Of a stretch of 64,000 nt of DNA, positions 16,471 through 25,073 are shown in pieces. The notes under the pieces were generated by a model. That model saw only the letters and a list, made by a program, of their open reading frames with translations. It was not told the DNA's origin and did not search any database. Positions within the stretch are counted from its first letter, which is position 1; every line of letters starts with the position of its first letter. This stretch comes from Nesterenkonia cremea. GTDB taxonomy: Bacteria > Actinomycetota > Actinomycetes > Actinomycetales > Micrococcaceae. The position numbers and the translations under genes are program-made. Where the stretch lies: NCBI RefSeq assembly GCF_014642675.1, contig NZ_BMIS01000011.1:27239-91238 (forward strand), read 5' to 3'.

Positions 16471-17588
16471 ATCTGGGTCTCCTTGATCTTCAGCCCCCGC
16501 GGCATCTGCGCGGAGTGCTCACGGGCGCGCTCCAGAAGCTGGGGCACCCCCTCCTCAAGCTGTTCTGCGAAGGTGTCTCCCGGACGCTCGCCGTTGAGCC
16601 AGCGGGTGTACATCGCCTCGCAGAAGATCGCGGCCTTCCACAGCGCCATGGTCTGGTACCAGGGCAGCGCGTCCAGCTGCAGATCCGAGTTCTGCGCATA
16701 GGCCTCCACCAACTCCGCCCGGCTGTGGAAGCCCTCCATGCGTGTGACCGAGGTCAGCTCCAGCACGGTGCTGGACTCCCCCGGCTGTGCGTAGGTGGCG
16801 GTCAGATACCCGAGATCGGCCAACGGGTCCCCCAACGTGGCCATCTCCCAATCGAGGACTGCGAGGACCTCCCCTGCCTCGGAGGGCGTCTCCGACGGCG
16901 CATACATGACATTGCCCATGCGGTAGTCCCCATGGATGACGGCGTGCCGCTGAGTCGGGGGAAGGTTCTCCCAGAGCCACCGCGACAGCTCCTCGACGAG
17001 CGGGATCTCCCGGCGTGTGTTGACCGGCCACAGGCCTGCGAAGCGCCTGACCTGGCGCTCCAGGTAGCCCTCGGGCCGGCCCAGCGCGCTCACCGACGGA
17101 TCACCGACATCGATGTCATGGAGCTGCACCAGGGTCTCCACCAATGAGGACGAGAGCCGACGCCGGTCCGCATCAGCCTCGACGAAGCGCAAAGGCAGTT
17201 CGTCAGTGATGACGTCGCCTTCGATATGCTCCATCACGTAGAAGGGGACTCCGAGCAGGCCCTCGTCCTCACAGACGGCCCGGATCCTGGGGACGGGGAA
17301 CCCCTGTGTGGCCAGAGCCTGCTGCACCCTGGCCTCTCGGAGCATGTCATGGGTCGACTTGGGCAGCGGCGGCCGCGGCCCTCGACGCAGCACCAGGTCA
17401 GCGCCTTCACGCAGGACACGGAACGTGACGTTGGACTGGCCTTCACCGATGCGACGGACTTCAAGTGCACCCCGGCCCAGAGCGTGCCCATCCAGGAACC
17501 GGCGGACCTCCTCGACGACGAACAGCGGAGGCATGCTCATCTCTGCCGCCTGCGCTGCCGTGTCCACGATCTCTGAACTGCGAGTCAT
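16467..17588 (-). CDS. APH-like phosphotransferase (ACAD10/11 N-domain, LvaA-like)
   Basis: 373 residues of the aminoglycoside-phosphotransferase/choline-kinase fold: VTFRVLREGADLVLRRGPRPP (ATP-binding lysine strand region), HAVIHGDYRMGNVMYAPSE with the catalytic HGDxxxxN, and VLDWEMATLGDPLADLGYL with the metal-binding aspartate. This subfamily matches the kinase domain of ACAD10/ACAD11 and LvaA of the Pseudomonas levulinate operon, which phosphorylate the 4-hydroxyl of 4-hydroxyacyl-CoAs. It overlaps the acyl-CoA dehydrogenase by 4 bases upstream and the transporter by 4 bases downstream. Antibiotic phosphorylation is unlikely given this context. Confidence 0.85.
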   Translation of the reverse strand: MTRSSEIVDTAAQAAEMSMPPLFVVEEVRRFLDGHALGRGALEVRRIGEGQSNVTFRVLREGADLVLRRGPRPPLPKSTHDMLREARVQQALATQGFPVPRIRAVCEDEGLLGVPFYVMEHIEGDVITDELPLRFVEADADRRRLSSSLVETLVQLHDIDVGDPSVSALGRPEGYLERQVRRFAGLWPVNTRREIPLVEELSRWLWENLPPTQRHAVIHGDYRMGNVMYAPSETPSEAGEVLAVLDWEMATLGDPLADLGYLTATYAQPGESSTVLELTSVTRMEGFHSRAELVEAYAQNSDLQLDALPWYQTMALWKAAIFCEAMYTRWLNGERPGDTFAEQLEEGVPQLLERAREHSAQMPRGLKIKETQI

Positions 17589-18805
17589 CGTGACACCTCC
17601 TCAGCCCGACGGCGCTGCCTGGCCGCCGCCCGGCGGGCGATCGCCCAACGGTGCGTCTCCGAGGACCCGTCATAGATCCGGAAGGGACGGACCTCGTTCA
17701 GATACTGCGCCAAGGGCAGGTCATCAGAGACACCGTCGCCTCCGCAGAGCTGGATGGCGCGATCGATCACCCGGAAGACCGCCTCCGAACAGTGCACCTT
17801 GGCCACCGAGGAGAGCTTTGACCCCGCCTTGGGATCAGTGACCAACAGATCTGCTGTGCGCTGGATGAGCGCTCGGGAGGTCTCGAGGTCGATCTCACTG
17901 TCAGCGATCATCGTCTGCGCGATTCCCTGATCTGCCAGTGCCGCACCGAAGATCTCCCTACGGTTGGCCCGGTCCAGGGCGATCTCCTGTGCTCGGGAGG
18001 CCAGCCCCAGCCAACGCATGCAATGGGTCAGGCGGGCTGGGCCCAGACGGACCTGGGCATAGCGGAACCCTTCGTGCGGCTCCCCCAGAACGGCATCATC
18101 ACCGACCTGCACCTCCTCAAGGCGCACATGAGGATGGCCTCCGCCGATGGCTCGATCCACGGTGTGGATCTGCCTCGGGATGCTCATTCCCCCGGCCTCC
18201 ATGGGGACCAGGAACATCGTGGCCGCGGCCTCGCCGCCGCCCTCCTCCTGCGTACGTGCCATCACGATCATGTAGGACGCGACATTGGCCCCGGAGCTGA
18301 AGCGCTTCTCCCCACGGATCACCCACCCGTCCTGGGTGCGTTCAGCCGTGGTCCTCAGCTGCGAGGGGTCGGAGCCGGCACCCGGATGCGGCTCAGACAT
18401 GCCGAAGCAGGAATTCACCTCCCCTGAGGCCAGAGGAGCCAGAAAGCGCCGCTTCTGCTCCTCAGTCGCGATCTCACTGAGCATGTGCATGTTTCCCTCA
18501 TCGGGAGCCATGCAGTTCAGCGCGGTGGGACCGATCGGTGAACGACCTGCCGCCTCGAAGACTCGGGGCCACTGGGAGATGGGCAGCCCCAGTCCTCCCC
18601 ATCTCTGCGGCACATGGGGGGCGAAGACCCCAGCCGAGCGCGCTGCCGCCTGAAGCTCTGCACGCACAGCCTCCGGCAGTGACTCCCCCGGAGTCGGCTC
18701 ACGAGGGACCACCACGTCGTGGATGAACTGCTCGACCCGCTCCACCAGCTCGTCGAGAGCCGATGGGCTCAGAGTCTCGGGCACCTGCGTCTCGACTGCT
18801 CCCAT
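17585..18805 (-). CDS. Acyl-CoA dehydrogenase family protein (ACAD11/LvaC-like)
   Basis: 406 residues. CFGMSEPHPGAGSDPSQLRTTAERTQDGWVIRGEKRFSSGA covers the flavin/substrate-binding middle domain, and LCGGDGVSDDLPLAQYLNEVRPFRIYDGSSETHRWAIARR the C-terminal signature. ATG at 18803-18805 shares a base with the SDR stop (TGATG), so the two are coupled; longer upstream in-frame sequence is not conserved-looking. Next to the APH-like kinase, it resembles the ACAD10/11 pair that eliminates phosphate from 4-phosphoacyl-CoA and isomerises towards 3-hydroxyacyl-CoA. A simple FAD dehydrogenase of short/branched acyl-CoA is the alternative. Confidence 0.87.
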   Translation of the reverse strand: MGAVETQVPETLSPSALDELVERVEQFIHDVVVPREPTPGESLPEAVRAELQAAARSAGVFAPHVPQRWGGLGLPISQWPRVFEAAGRSPIGPTALNCMAPDEGNMHMLSEIATEEQKRRFLAPLASGEVNSCFGMSEPHPGAGSDPSQLRTTAERTQDGWVIRGEKRFSSGANVASYMIVMARTQEEGGGEAAATMFLVPMEAGGMSIPRQIHTVDRAIGGGHPHVRLEEVQVGDDAVLGEPHEGFRYAQVRLGPARLTHCMRWLGLASRAQEIALDRANRREIFGAALADQGIAQTMIADSEIDLETSRALIQRTADLLVTDPKAGSKLSSVAKVHCSEAVFRVIDRAIQLCGGDGVSDDLPLAQYLNEVRPFRIYDGSSETHRWAIARRAAARQRRRAEEVSR

Positions 18806-19587
18806 CAGGCTGTCCCTCCTGCCGTGACCAAGCCGCCATCTGTGGTGAGCACGTGACCGGTGATCCAATCAGCTCCGTCTCCCACCAGGAAGGCCACCGC
18901 TCGACCCACGTCTTCTGGAGTTCCCAGGCGTCTGAGCGGGTAATCCGCAGCCACCTGCTCCTCACGCCCCTCATAGAGAGCACGCGCAAAGTCCGTCTTG
19001 ACCACAGCCGGAGACACGGCATTGACGCGGATCTCCGGCCCCAGCTCCACCGCCAGCGTGCGCGTCAGATGCGACACCGCCGCCTTGGTGATCCCATAGA
19101 ACCCGATGTTCGCGGAAGGGATCTCCGAAGTCACTGAGGAGAGGAAGACCACGCGGCCGCGATGCCCGCGCAGATCCAGCGCCTCAGCGGCCAGAGCCTG
19201 CTGAACCCAGCTGAGTCCAGCCAGTACGTTGACGTCGAACATCTTGCGACCGGCATCGATGCTGAGTTCCTCCAACGGCCCGTAGACCGGATTGATCCCG
19301 GCATTGTTGATGAGCATGTCCAGCCGTCCGAAACGCTCGGCAATGATGCCGAGCACTTCGTTCTGATGTTCTGCTGAGTCAGCCTTGCCCGCCACCCCGA
19401 CTGCAGAATCAGGCAGAGAGCTCAGCGCCTCATCGAGGCCCTCCTGCTGACGGGCAGTGATCACCACATCTGCCCCCTGATCAGCGAGGGACCGGGCGAT
19501 GGCCAGACCGATCCCGCGGCTGGCACCGGTGATCAGAGCGACCTGGCCGCTCAACGGCTGCTGACTGTTTCCTGTTTCCGACATCAC
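18805..19587 (-). CDS. SDR-family oxidoreductase
   Basis: 260 residues. VALITGASRGIGLAIARSLADQGADVVITAR (TGxxxGIG cofactor motif), NNAGINPVYG, and the catalytic SSVTSEIPSANIGFYGITKAAVSHL (Ser, Tyr-x3-Lys) are complete, ending with RLGTPEDVGRAVAFLVGDGADWITGHVLTTDGG. Classical SDRs reduce or oxidise hydroxy/keto groups with NAD(P)H. In an operon with a CoA ligase, an acyl-CoA dehydrogenase and an APH kinase, it probably oxidises a hydroxyacyl-CoA or hydroxy acid (LvaD-like role). Coupled to neighbours on both sides by overlapping start/stop codons. Confidence 0.9.
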   Translation of the reverse strand: MMSETGNSQQPLSGQVALITGASRGIGLAIARSLADQGADVVITARQQEGLDEALSSLPDSAVGVAGKADSAEHQNEVLGIIAERFGRLDMLINNAGINPVYGPLEELSIDAGRKMFDVNVLAGLSWVQQALAAEALDLRGHRGRVVFLSSVTSEIPSANIGFYGITKAAVSHLTRTLAVELGPEIRVNAVSPAVVKTDFARALYEGREEQVAADYPLRRLGTPEDVGRAVAFLVGDGADWITGHVLTTDGGLVTAGGTA

Positions 19588-21212
19588 TGCCCCTTTCTGA
19601 GCTTGCGTCGCTGAATCTTGCCCGTGGCGGTCTTCGGCAGGTCATCGATGATGGTGACCTCCTTGGGGCACTTATAGGAGGCGACCCGGCTGCGGACGTG
19701 GGCCTTCAGCTCCTCGGGATCCGCACCTCGGCCCTGCTGCAGGGAGACGAACGCCGCCACGCGCTCCCCGCTGTAATCGTCGGGCTGTCCCACCACCGCA
19801 GCCTCCTTCACCGCAGGGTGCTCATAGAGGACGTCTTCCACCTCTCGAGGCCAGACCTTGTAGCCCGAGACGTTGATCTGGTCCTTCTTCCGATCCACCA
19901 GATAGATCCATCCGGCGTCATCGATCAGGGCGATGTCTCCCGTGCGGAGCCAGCCATCGGCGAGCGTCTGCTGCGTGGCTTCCGGGTTGTTGAGGTAGCC
20001 GGAGGTCACCTGAGGCCCGCGCAGCTCCAGCTCACCCTGCTCCCCGAAGGGGAGCGGCGCACCGTCGAAATCCGTCACCCGCACCTCAAGCCCAGGGAGC
20101 GGGACCCCGATGGACAGCGTGCCCGAAGCTTCGTGGATCGGCGCGCGGGTTCCCAGAGGGACCGCAACCACAGCGGAGGCCGTCTCAGTCATCCCATAGA
20201 TGTTGTGGATGTAGTGGCCGAACCGCTTTTCGAATCGATCCACTGTTGCCGGCGGGACCGGGGCCCCACCCGAGTAGACCGTCCGAAGTGTGCTGAAGTC
20301 TGCGACGTCGTGGTCCCCCTCCGGAAGGTCCAGCAACGCGTTGTAGACCGTGATCGAACCCAGGATGTGATGGATCCCCCGATCACGGATGGTCCGATGC
20401 ATGGCATCTGCCCGGACTCTGCCGATGAAGACGAGTTCCACGGGAGCCAGCAGGGAAGCCGTCGCCGCAGCCACAGCACCGGTGATGTGGAACAGCGGGG
20501 CCACTGCCAACACCAGGTCGCCGGGCAGGAACCCGTACCACTGCTGGTTTCCCTCAGCCACAGCCAGCAGGTTTCTATGCGTGCCGACCGCCCCTTTCGG
20601 CGGGCCCGTGGTTCCCGAGGTATAGGTGAGCAGCGCCGCGGTCTCAGGTCGAGTCACCGCGCGGCGCGGTCGATCCCCACGACGAGCTCTGAGAATCTGC
20701 GCAAATTCGGATCCGGAGCCCGCGGGATGGGGATGCTCCGGGTCGCAGAGATCCCCTTCATGGGTGCCGATGGTCCAGATCTCAGCATCAGAGGCCTCCC
20801 GGACAGCAGGGAGGTCCTCCTCCAGAGCGAGGACTCCGGCAGGCGAGGCATCTGCGAGGATGTGCTCGAGCTCCCTCTGCTGATACATCGGGTTGAGCAC
20901 GAGGGCGGTCGCACCGATCTTCCAGAGCGCGAGCATCGTCAGCGGGAACTGTGGGATGTTCTGCAGCCGTATACCGACTCGATCGCCCTCACCGACTCCA
21001 CGTGACTGAAACTCCGAAGCCAACGCGTCAGACAGAACGTCCGACTCTTCAGCGGTGAGACGAAGACCGACATGGCTGATCGCCGCCTGTTGCGGATCCA
21101 TCGCCACACGGCTGTCCCATGCCGCGTCGAGGGTCCGAGCCGCGGCGCTGAGCTCGGAGGACACGTGCTCGGGGTAGAGCACCTGCCACCGATGCTGGGT
21201 GGTGGTCATCAT
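19584..21212 (-). CDS. AMP-binding acyl-CoA synthetase
   Basis: 542 residues. ANL-superfamily motifs are in order: AALLTYTSGTTGPPKGAVGTH (P-loop), IYGMTETASAVVAVP, LADGWLRTGDIALIDDAGWIYLVDRKKDQINVSGYKVWPREVE, and the C-terminal DDLPKTATGKIQRRKLRKG with the catalytic lysine. It activates a carboxylic acid to its CoA thioester as the entry step of the operon. It is the first gene, divergent from a TetR regulator across 149 bases. The chain-length preference cannot be read; LvaE-type (C4-C6, keto/hydroxy) is suggested by the neighbours. Confidence 0.88.
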   Translation of the reverse strand: MMTTTQHRWQVLYPEHVSSELSAAARTLDAAWDSRVAMDPQQAAISHVGLRLTAEESDVLSDALASEFQSRGVGEGDRVGIRLQNIPQFPLTMLALWKIGATALVLNPMYQQRELEHILADASPAGVLALEEDLPAVREASDAEIWTIGTHEGDLCDPEHPHPAGSGSEFAQILRARRGDRPRRAVTRPETAALLTYTSGTTGPPKGAVGTHRNLLAVAEGNQQWYGFLPGDLVLAVAPLFHITGAVAAATASLLAPVELVFIGRVRADAMHRTIRDRGIHHILGSITVYNALLDLPEGDHDVADFSTLRTVYSGGAPVPPATVDRFEKRFGHYIHNIYGMTETASAVVAVPLGTRAPIHEASGTLSIGVPLPGLEVRVTDFDGAPLPFGEQGELELRGPQVTSGYLNNPEATQQTLADGWLRTGDIALIDDAGWIYLVDRKKDQINVSGYKVWPREVEDVLYEHPAVKEAAVVGQPDDYSGERVAAFVSLQQGRGADPEELKAHVRSRVASYKCPKEVTIIDDLPKTATGKIQRRKLRKGQ

Positions 21213-21249
21213 GGGCCCTCCTGCTCGGGTCCGCTCGACATCAATGCCG

Positions 21250-21267
21250 ACCGATCACTCGCTCGGT
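21250..21267. promoter_or_regulatory. Candidate TetR operator between CoA ligase and tetR genes
   Basis: ACCGA (21250-21254) and TCGGT (21263-21267) form an inverted repeat with an 8-base spacer, 38 bases upstream of the ligase ATG. Short spaced dyads of this kind are typical TetR-family sites in acyl-CoA catabolic operons. AGGAGG lies 6-11 bases ahead of the tetR ATG at the other side. Confidence 0.45.
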
Positions 21268-21361
21268 TACGTAGAATGTAAGGCACATCACATTTCTGTG
21301 GCAAGGGTTTCCCACCGAAAGGTGTGTCAGGCTTAGAGCACCGCAAGGAGGATCGAAGATC

Positions 21362-22000
21362 ATGCAGACGGAGGCCGAGGAGGACCAGATGGAGGCGGCA
21401 GAGCAGGGGCTGCTCCCCACATCGATGCCATTGGGCAAAGTGCACACCGCGGCCTTGGAATGCTTTGCGGCAAACGGGTTCCATGGAACATCCATACGCC
21501 AGATCGCCCAGACCGCCGGCCTCTCAGTCCCTGGGCTCTATCACCACTACAGCTCCAAGCACGAGATCCTCGACTCGCTGTGCGTGATCGCCATGGACAC
21601 ACTTCTCCGGGCCTCACATGCGGTGGTGGAGCGTCCCGACGCGACCGCCCTGAACCGATTCGACGATCTGATCCGGGTGATGGTCCTCTTCCATGCCCGA
21701 TTCTCTTCCATCGCCTTCGTCACGCTCACGGAGATCCGCAGCCTTCGAGGGGACGCGAAGGAGCGCCACATCGCCGCGCGCAACGAGCAGCAGGCGCTGC
21801 TGAACCAGCTCGTCGACGAGGGAAAGGCGGAGGGGGCCTTCGCCGCACCGCACTCTCACCATGCAGCCCGGGCGATCACAGCGGCATGCCTGGGCGTCTC
21901 ACGCTGGTTCCGCCCGGACGGCCCGAACACCCCGGAGGAGCTGGCCGAGATCTACGTGGACATCTGCCGCAGCACCGCCGGAGCCGACAGGTCCCGCTGA
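21362..22000 (+). CDS. TetR/AcrR-family transcriptional regulator
   Basis: 212 residues. The HTH region (about 22-70) reads TAALECFAANGFHGTSIRQIA, then TAGLSVPGLYHHYSSKHEIL, the canonical TetR fold, followed by an all-helical ligand domain. It is divergent from the CoA-ligase operon and probably represses it until an acyl-CoA binds, as for many TetR regulators of fatty-acid operons. The gene ends 39 bases before the convergent TRAP permease stop, with a shared terminator between them. Confidence 0.87.
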   Translation: MQTEAEEDQMEAAEQGLLPTSMPLGKVHTAALECFAANGFHGTSIRQIAQTAGLSVPGLYHHYSSKHEILDSLCVIAMDTLLRASHAVVERPDATALNRFDDLIRVMVLFHARFSSIAFVTLTEIRSLRGDAKERHIAARNEQQALLNQLVDEGKAEGAFAAPHSHHAARAITAACLGVSRWFRPDGPNTPEELAEIYVDICRSTAGADRSR

Positions 22001-22017
22001 GCCGTCTCCGGAGATGA

Positions 22018-22059
22018 CCCGGGCTATCCTCTCGCCGACTACGGCTCCACGAGCCCGGG
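22018..22059. terminator. Bidirectional terminator between tetR and the TRAP operon
   Basis: CCCGGGCT (22018-22025) pairs perfectly with AGCCCGGG (22052-22059), with an inner GCCG/CGGC stem at 22034-22045. It lies at the meeting point of two convergent genes. There is no strong T-run, as is common in high-GC actinomycetes. Confidence 0.5.
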
Positions 22060-23328
22060 AAGCCAGAGCGCGATGGATGGGACCAGGATGACCAGCGCGA
22101 TCACCCCGAGGATCACCAGGCCGAAGGGCACGGTCGCAGGGACGGCGCGCAGCACGGGCACCTCGCCGATCTTGGCGGCCAGCAGCAGGCAGAGGCCATA
22201 GGGCGGGGTGATGAGGCCCATGGCCAGTGACATCACGGCCACCACGCCGTAGTGCACGGGGTCCAGCCCGGCGGCGTCGGCGGCAGGAGCGAGGACAGGC
22301 ACCATGATCGCCATGGCGGGCAGGGCGTCCAGGAAGATTCCCAGGATCAGGAAGACCGCCGCGACCACCCACAGCATGGCCCAGGCCGGAACACCCTCGA
22401 CGGCTCCCTGGATCACTTCCGGGATGCGGTAATAGGCGATCAGATAGGCCAGCGCACCAGCCGCAGCGAGGGCGAAGAGCGGCAGCACCGAGAAGAGCGC
22501 ACTGTCCCGGAAGATCTTCGGCAGATCCCGCAGCGACAGGGTCCGGTAGACCACAAGCCCCAGGAAGAGCGCATAGAGCACGGCGATGACGGCGGCCTCA
22601 GTGGCGGTGACGAAACCACCCAGGATCCCGCCCAACACGATGACGATGATGGCCAGGGCCAGCAGAGAGTCGCGCAGGGCGACCATGACATCGCGCAGCG
22701 GTGGGCGCTGCTCGCGAGGGAAGTCGTTGCGACGGGCGATCACATAGGCCACGACCATCATGCCTGCACCGATGAGCAGCCCCGGGACCGCACCCGCCAG
22801 GAACAGCGCACCGATGGAGGTCCCGGTCAGCGAGCCCCACACGACCATCTGGATGCTCGGCGGGATCGTGGAGCCGATCACCGAAGACGCAGCGGTGACA
22901 CCCACTGCATAGGTCACCGGATAGCCGCGGCGGGCCATCTGCGGAATCAGGACCGAGCCCAGTCCGGCGACGTCGGCGTTCGAAGATCCGGAGACACCGC
23001 CGAACCCCATGGAGGTGGCCACGTTCGTGATGCCCAGGCCGCCCCTGATCCAGCCGATCAGGGCTTGGGCCAGGACGATCAGCCGTTCCGTCACCTGGGA
23101 GGCGTTCATGATCGCCGCGGCGAGGATGAAGAACGGCACGGCCAGCAGGACGAAGGAGTCGATGCCGGCGTAGACCTGCTGGGCGAGCAGACCTTCGTCC
23201 ATCCGAGGGTCGATCAGGAAGAACGGCAGGCAGGCCAGCAGAAGAGCGAAGGCGATCGGCACCCGCAGCAGGAGCAGCACCAGGAAGAGCGCCAGCACGA
23301 CCAGTGCGACGAGTCCGGGATCCATCAT
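22039..23328 (-). CDS. dctM: TRAP transporter large permease (DctM)
   Basis: 429 residues with about 12-13 hydrophobic helices. It shows the DctM blocks GIDSFVLLAVPFFILAAAIMN near the N-terminus, GFGGVSGSSNADVAGLGSVLIPQM and VIGSTIPPSIQMVVWG, and the C-terminal YGVVAVMSLAMGLITPPYGLCLLLAA. It forms the Na+-driven channel of a tripartite ATP-independent periplasmic-type transporter for carboxylates. The start overlaps the dctQ stop by 4 bases (ATGA, 23325-23328). In a Gram-positive cell the binding protein is a lipoprotein. Confidence 0.92.
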   Translation of the reverse strand: MMDPGLVALVVLALFLVLLLLRVPIAFALLLACLPFFLIDPRMDEGLLAQQVYAGIDSFVLLAVPFFILAAAIMNASQVTERLIVLAQALIGWIRGGLGITNVATSMGFGGVSGSSNADVAGLGSVLIPQMARRGYPVTYAVGVTAASSVIGSTIPPSIQMVVWGSLTGTSIGALFLAGAVPGLLIGAGMMVVAYVIARRNDFPREQRPPLRDVMVALRDSLLALAIIVIVLGGILGGFVTATEAAVIAVLYALFLGLVVYRTLSLRDLPKIFRDSALFSVLPLFALAAAGALAYLIAYYRIPEVIQGAVEGVPAWAMLWVVAAVFLILGIFLDALPAMAIMVPVLAPAADAAGLDPVHYGVVAVMSLAMGLITPPYGLCLLLAAKIGEVPVLRAVPATVPFGLVILGVIALVILVPSIALWLPGLVEP

Positions 23329-23834
23329 GAGAGCTCACTCCGTCCATCGGCCGAGTGGGAATCGGGGGCCTCGTCCGCGCCCCTGCGCAGCACCTTCCAG
23401 CCGAGCTCTGCGCTGAAGAGCATCATCAGCAGCCCACCCACGGGCACGGCGGCGAAGGCCCAGGCCAGGTGCAGACCGGAGGCGGTGGAGATGCGTGTCA
23501 TGCCGCCATAGGTCATACCGGCCCCACCGATGAGCAGGAATGCGGAGATCGCGATCACGGCCACGACCACCAGCATCTGCAGCAGCCGGCCGATCCGCGC
23601 CTCGAGCTTCCGAGGGATGACATCGATGACGAAGTGGTCGCTGCGCCGCAGCGCGGCGGCGGCACCCAGGAAGACCATCCAGGCCAGCAGCCAGCGGGAT
23701 ACCTCCTCGGTCCACATGGGACGCGGCAGAAAGGGAACATACCGCCCGAGCACTTGGAAGGTGACCAGGATGGTCAGCGTCACCAAGAGGGCACCGACGG
23801 CGCCGGCCAGCACGCGGGAGAGTCGGTCGAACAT
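23325..23834 (-). CDS. dctQ: TRAP transporter small permease (DctQ)
   Basis: 169 residues with four membrane helices. The DctQ signature is VLGRYVPFLPRPMWTEEVSRWLLAWMVFLGAAAALRRSDHFVIDVI, i.e. the W(T/S)EE(V/L)SR motif followed by R..HF. It pairs with DctM to form the membrane complex. The start is 6 bases after the dctP stop, so the order is dctP-dctQ-dctM in one operon. Confidence 0.9.
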   Translation of the reverse strand: MFDRLSRVLAGAVGALLVTLTILVTFQVLGRYVPFLPRPMWTEEVSRWLLAWMVFLGAAAALRRSDHFVIDVIPRKLEARIGRLLQMLVVVAVIAISAFLLIGGAGMTYGGMTRISTASGLHLAWAFAAVPVGGLLMMLFSAELGWKVLRRGADEAPDSHSADGRSELS

Positions 23835-23840
23835 CTCAGC

Positions 23841-24902
23841 TCACCCCTCTCCCAGACTGCGGATCGTGGCAAGCATCTCTTCCATCTCCCATTCCTGGGC
23901 GTACTCCTCCCAGACCGGCTCCACCAGGGCGGCCAGCTCTTCGGTGTCGGCGTCGACCACGGTCACCGAGGGATCTTCGCGGAGCTCCTCGAGGGCGGCG
24001 TCGTCCTCCTGAGCCTCCAGGTCACGGGCGAAGGCGCCCGCCTCCTCACCGGCTTCCAGGACACTGTCCCTGAGGTCCTCCGGCAGCGACTCGAGCGTCT
24101 GCTCAGAGATGACGGCGGGCCTGATGGTGATCTCATGGTTGGTCGCGTAGATGTGCGGAGCGGCCTCCTGAAAGTTCTCCGCCACGATGAACATGGCCTC
24201 GTTGTCGGCTCCCGACACCACATCCTGCTGCAGGGCGGAGTAGAGCTCTCCATAGGCCACATTCGAAGCCTGCATGCCCAACGCACCGAAGGCATCGCTG
24301 AGCATCTGGCTGGGCTGGGTACGGAAGAGTCGGCCGGAGAGATCCGCCGGCTCTTCCACCGGGGCGTTGAAGAACATCTGCCGGGCACCGCCGCCGAAGT
24401 AGGTCAGCACCTGATTGTCGGTCTCCTCGCTGAGCTCCAGCTCCAGCTCCTGACCGACCGGACCCTCGATGATCGCGTCACGCTGATCGCGGGAGGTCAC
24501 CAGAAAGGGCATCGAGAGGATGCTCATCTCTGGGACGAATTCTCCGATGAAGCCGGGGGCGACGACGGCGATGTCCACCAGCCCGTTGCGCATGTTCTCG
24601 AAGAGCTCGGTCTCCCCTCCCAGCTGAGCACTGGGATAGACCTCCACCTCCACGCGGCCGTCGGTCTTCTCCGAGACGAGCTCGGCGAACTCCTCAAGCC
24701 CCTGGTCGAAGGAGGTCCCGGAGGCCAGCTGATGCCCCGCGATGAGCACGTGCTCAGGCTCAGCGTCTCCGGCGTCAGGGGCAGCGCCGCAGGCGCTGAG
24801 TGCCAGCAGCGTCAGGGCGGCCAGTCCGGTGACGGCGCGCCGGGGTCTGCCACCAGCAGGATGGCGGTGCTCCCCGGTTCTCCCCTGGGCGGCTGTGGGC
24901 AT
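23841..24902 (-). CDS. dctP: TRAP transporter substrate-binding lipoprotein (DctP)
   Basis: 353 residues. A lipoprotein signal peptide (GLAALTLLALSACGAAPDAG) has the lipobox LSAC. The mature protein follows the DctP fold: VLIAGHQLASGTSFDQGLEEFAELVSEKTDGRVEVEVYPSAQLGGETELFENM, then LRTQPSQMLSD-like and EAMFIVAENFQEAAPHIYATNHE regions. GGAGG lies 6 bases before the ATG at 24902, deciding this start over one 45 bases upstream. DctP binds C4-dicarboxylates, keto acids or sugar acids. The flanking D-2-hydroxyacid dehydrogenase hints at a 2-hydroxy/2-keto acid here. Confidence 0.9.
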   Translation of the reverse strand: MPTAAQGRTGEHRHPAGGRPRRAVTGLAALTLLALSACGAAPDAGDAEPEHVLIAGHQLASGTSFDQGLEEFAELVSEKTDGRVEVEVYPSAQLGGETELFENMRNGLVDIAVVAPGFIGEFVPEMSILSMPFLVTSRDQRDAIIEGPVGQELELELSEETDNQVLTYFGGGARQMFFNAPVEEPADLSGRLFRTQPSQMLSDAFGALGMQASNVAYGELYSALQQDVVSGADNEAMFIVAENFQEAAPHIYATNHEITIRPAVISEQTLESLPEDLRDSVLEAGEEAGAFARDLEAQEDDAALEELREDPSVTVVDADTEELAALVEPVWEEYAQEWEMEEMLATIRSLGEG

Positions 24903-25014
24903 GATGGACCTCCGTCTGACGTCTCCGTTGACCCATGACCCCACCACAGGCGTGAATCAGTTCAATGTGGCGTGGGGCACATCTGACGATGGACTCAGAG
25001 TACGCATATATTGC

Positions 25015-25042
25015 ACGCAGATCAATATGCTGAACTCTGCGT
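25015..25042. promoter_or_regulatory. Candidate IclR operator upstream of dctPQM
   Basis: ACGCAGA (25015-25021) and TCTGCGT (25036-25042) form perfect 7-bp arms, with an inner TCA-ATATGC-TGA dyad. Its right half TGAACTCTGCGT closely resembles TGAACTGTGAGT in the stronger 30-bp palindrome at 27041-27070. This suggests that one regulator, the adjacent IclR protein, binds both sites. The rest of 24903-25073 is AT-rich promoter sequence with a further CAGTTCAA half-site near 24958. Confidence 0.55.
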
Positions 25043-25073
25043 GGCGCAGCGGAGGGCTCCGAGGCACGGCCGA

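Noticed and set aside
16467..17588. Antibiotic (aminoglycoside) phosphotransferase
   Set aside because: The fold is shared, but the HGDYRMGN motif variant and the operon with acyl-CoA genes place it in the ACAD10/11 kinase-like group.
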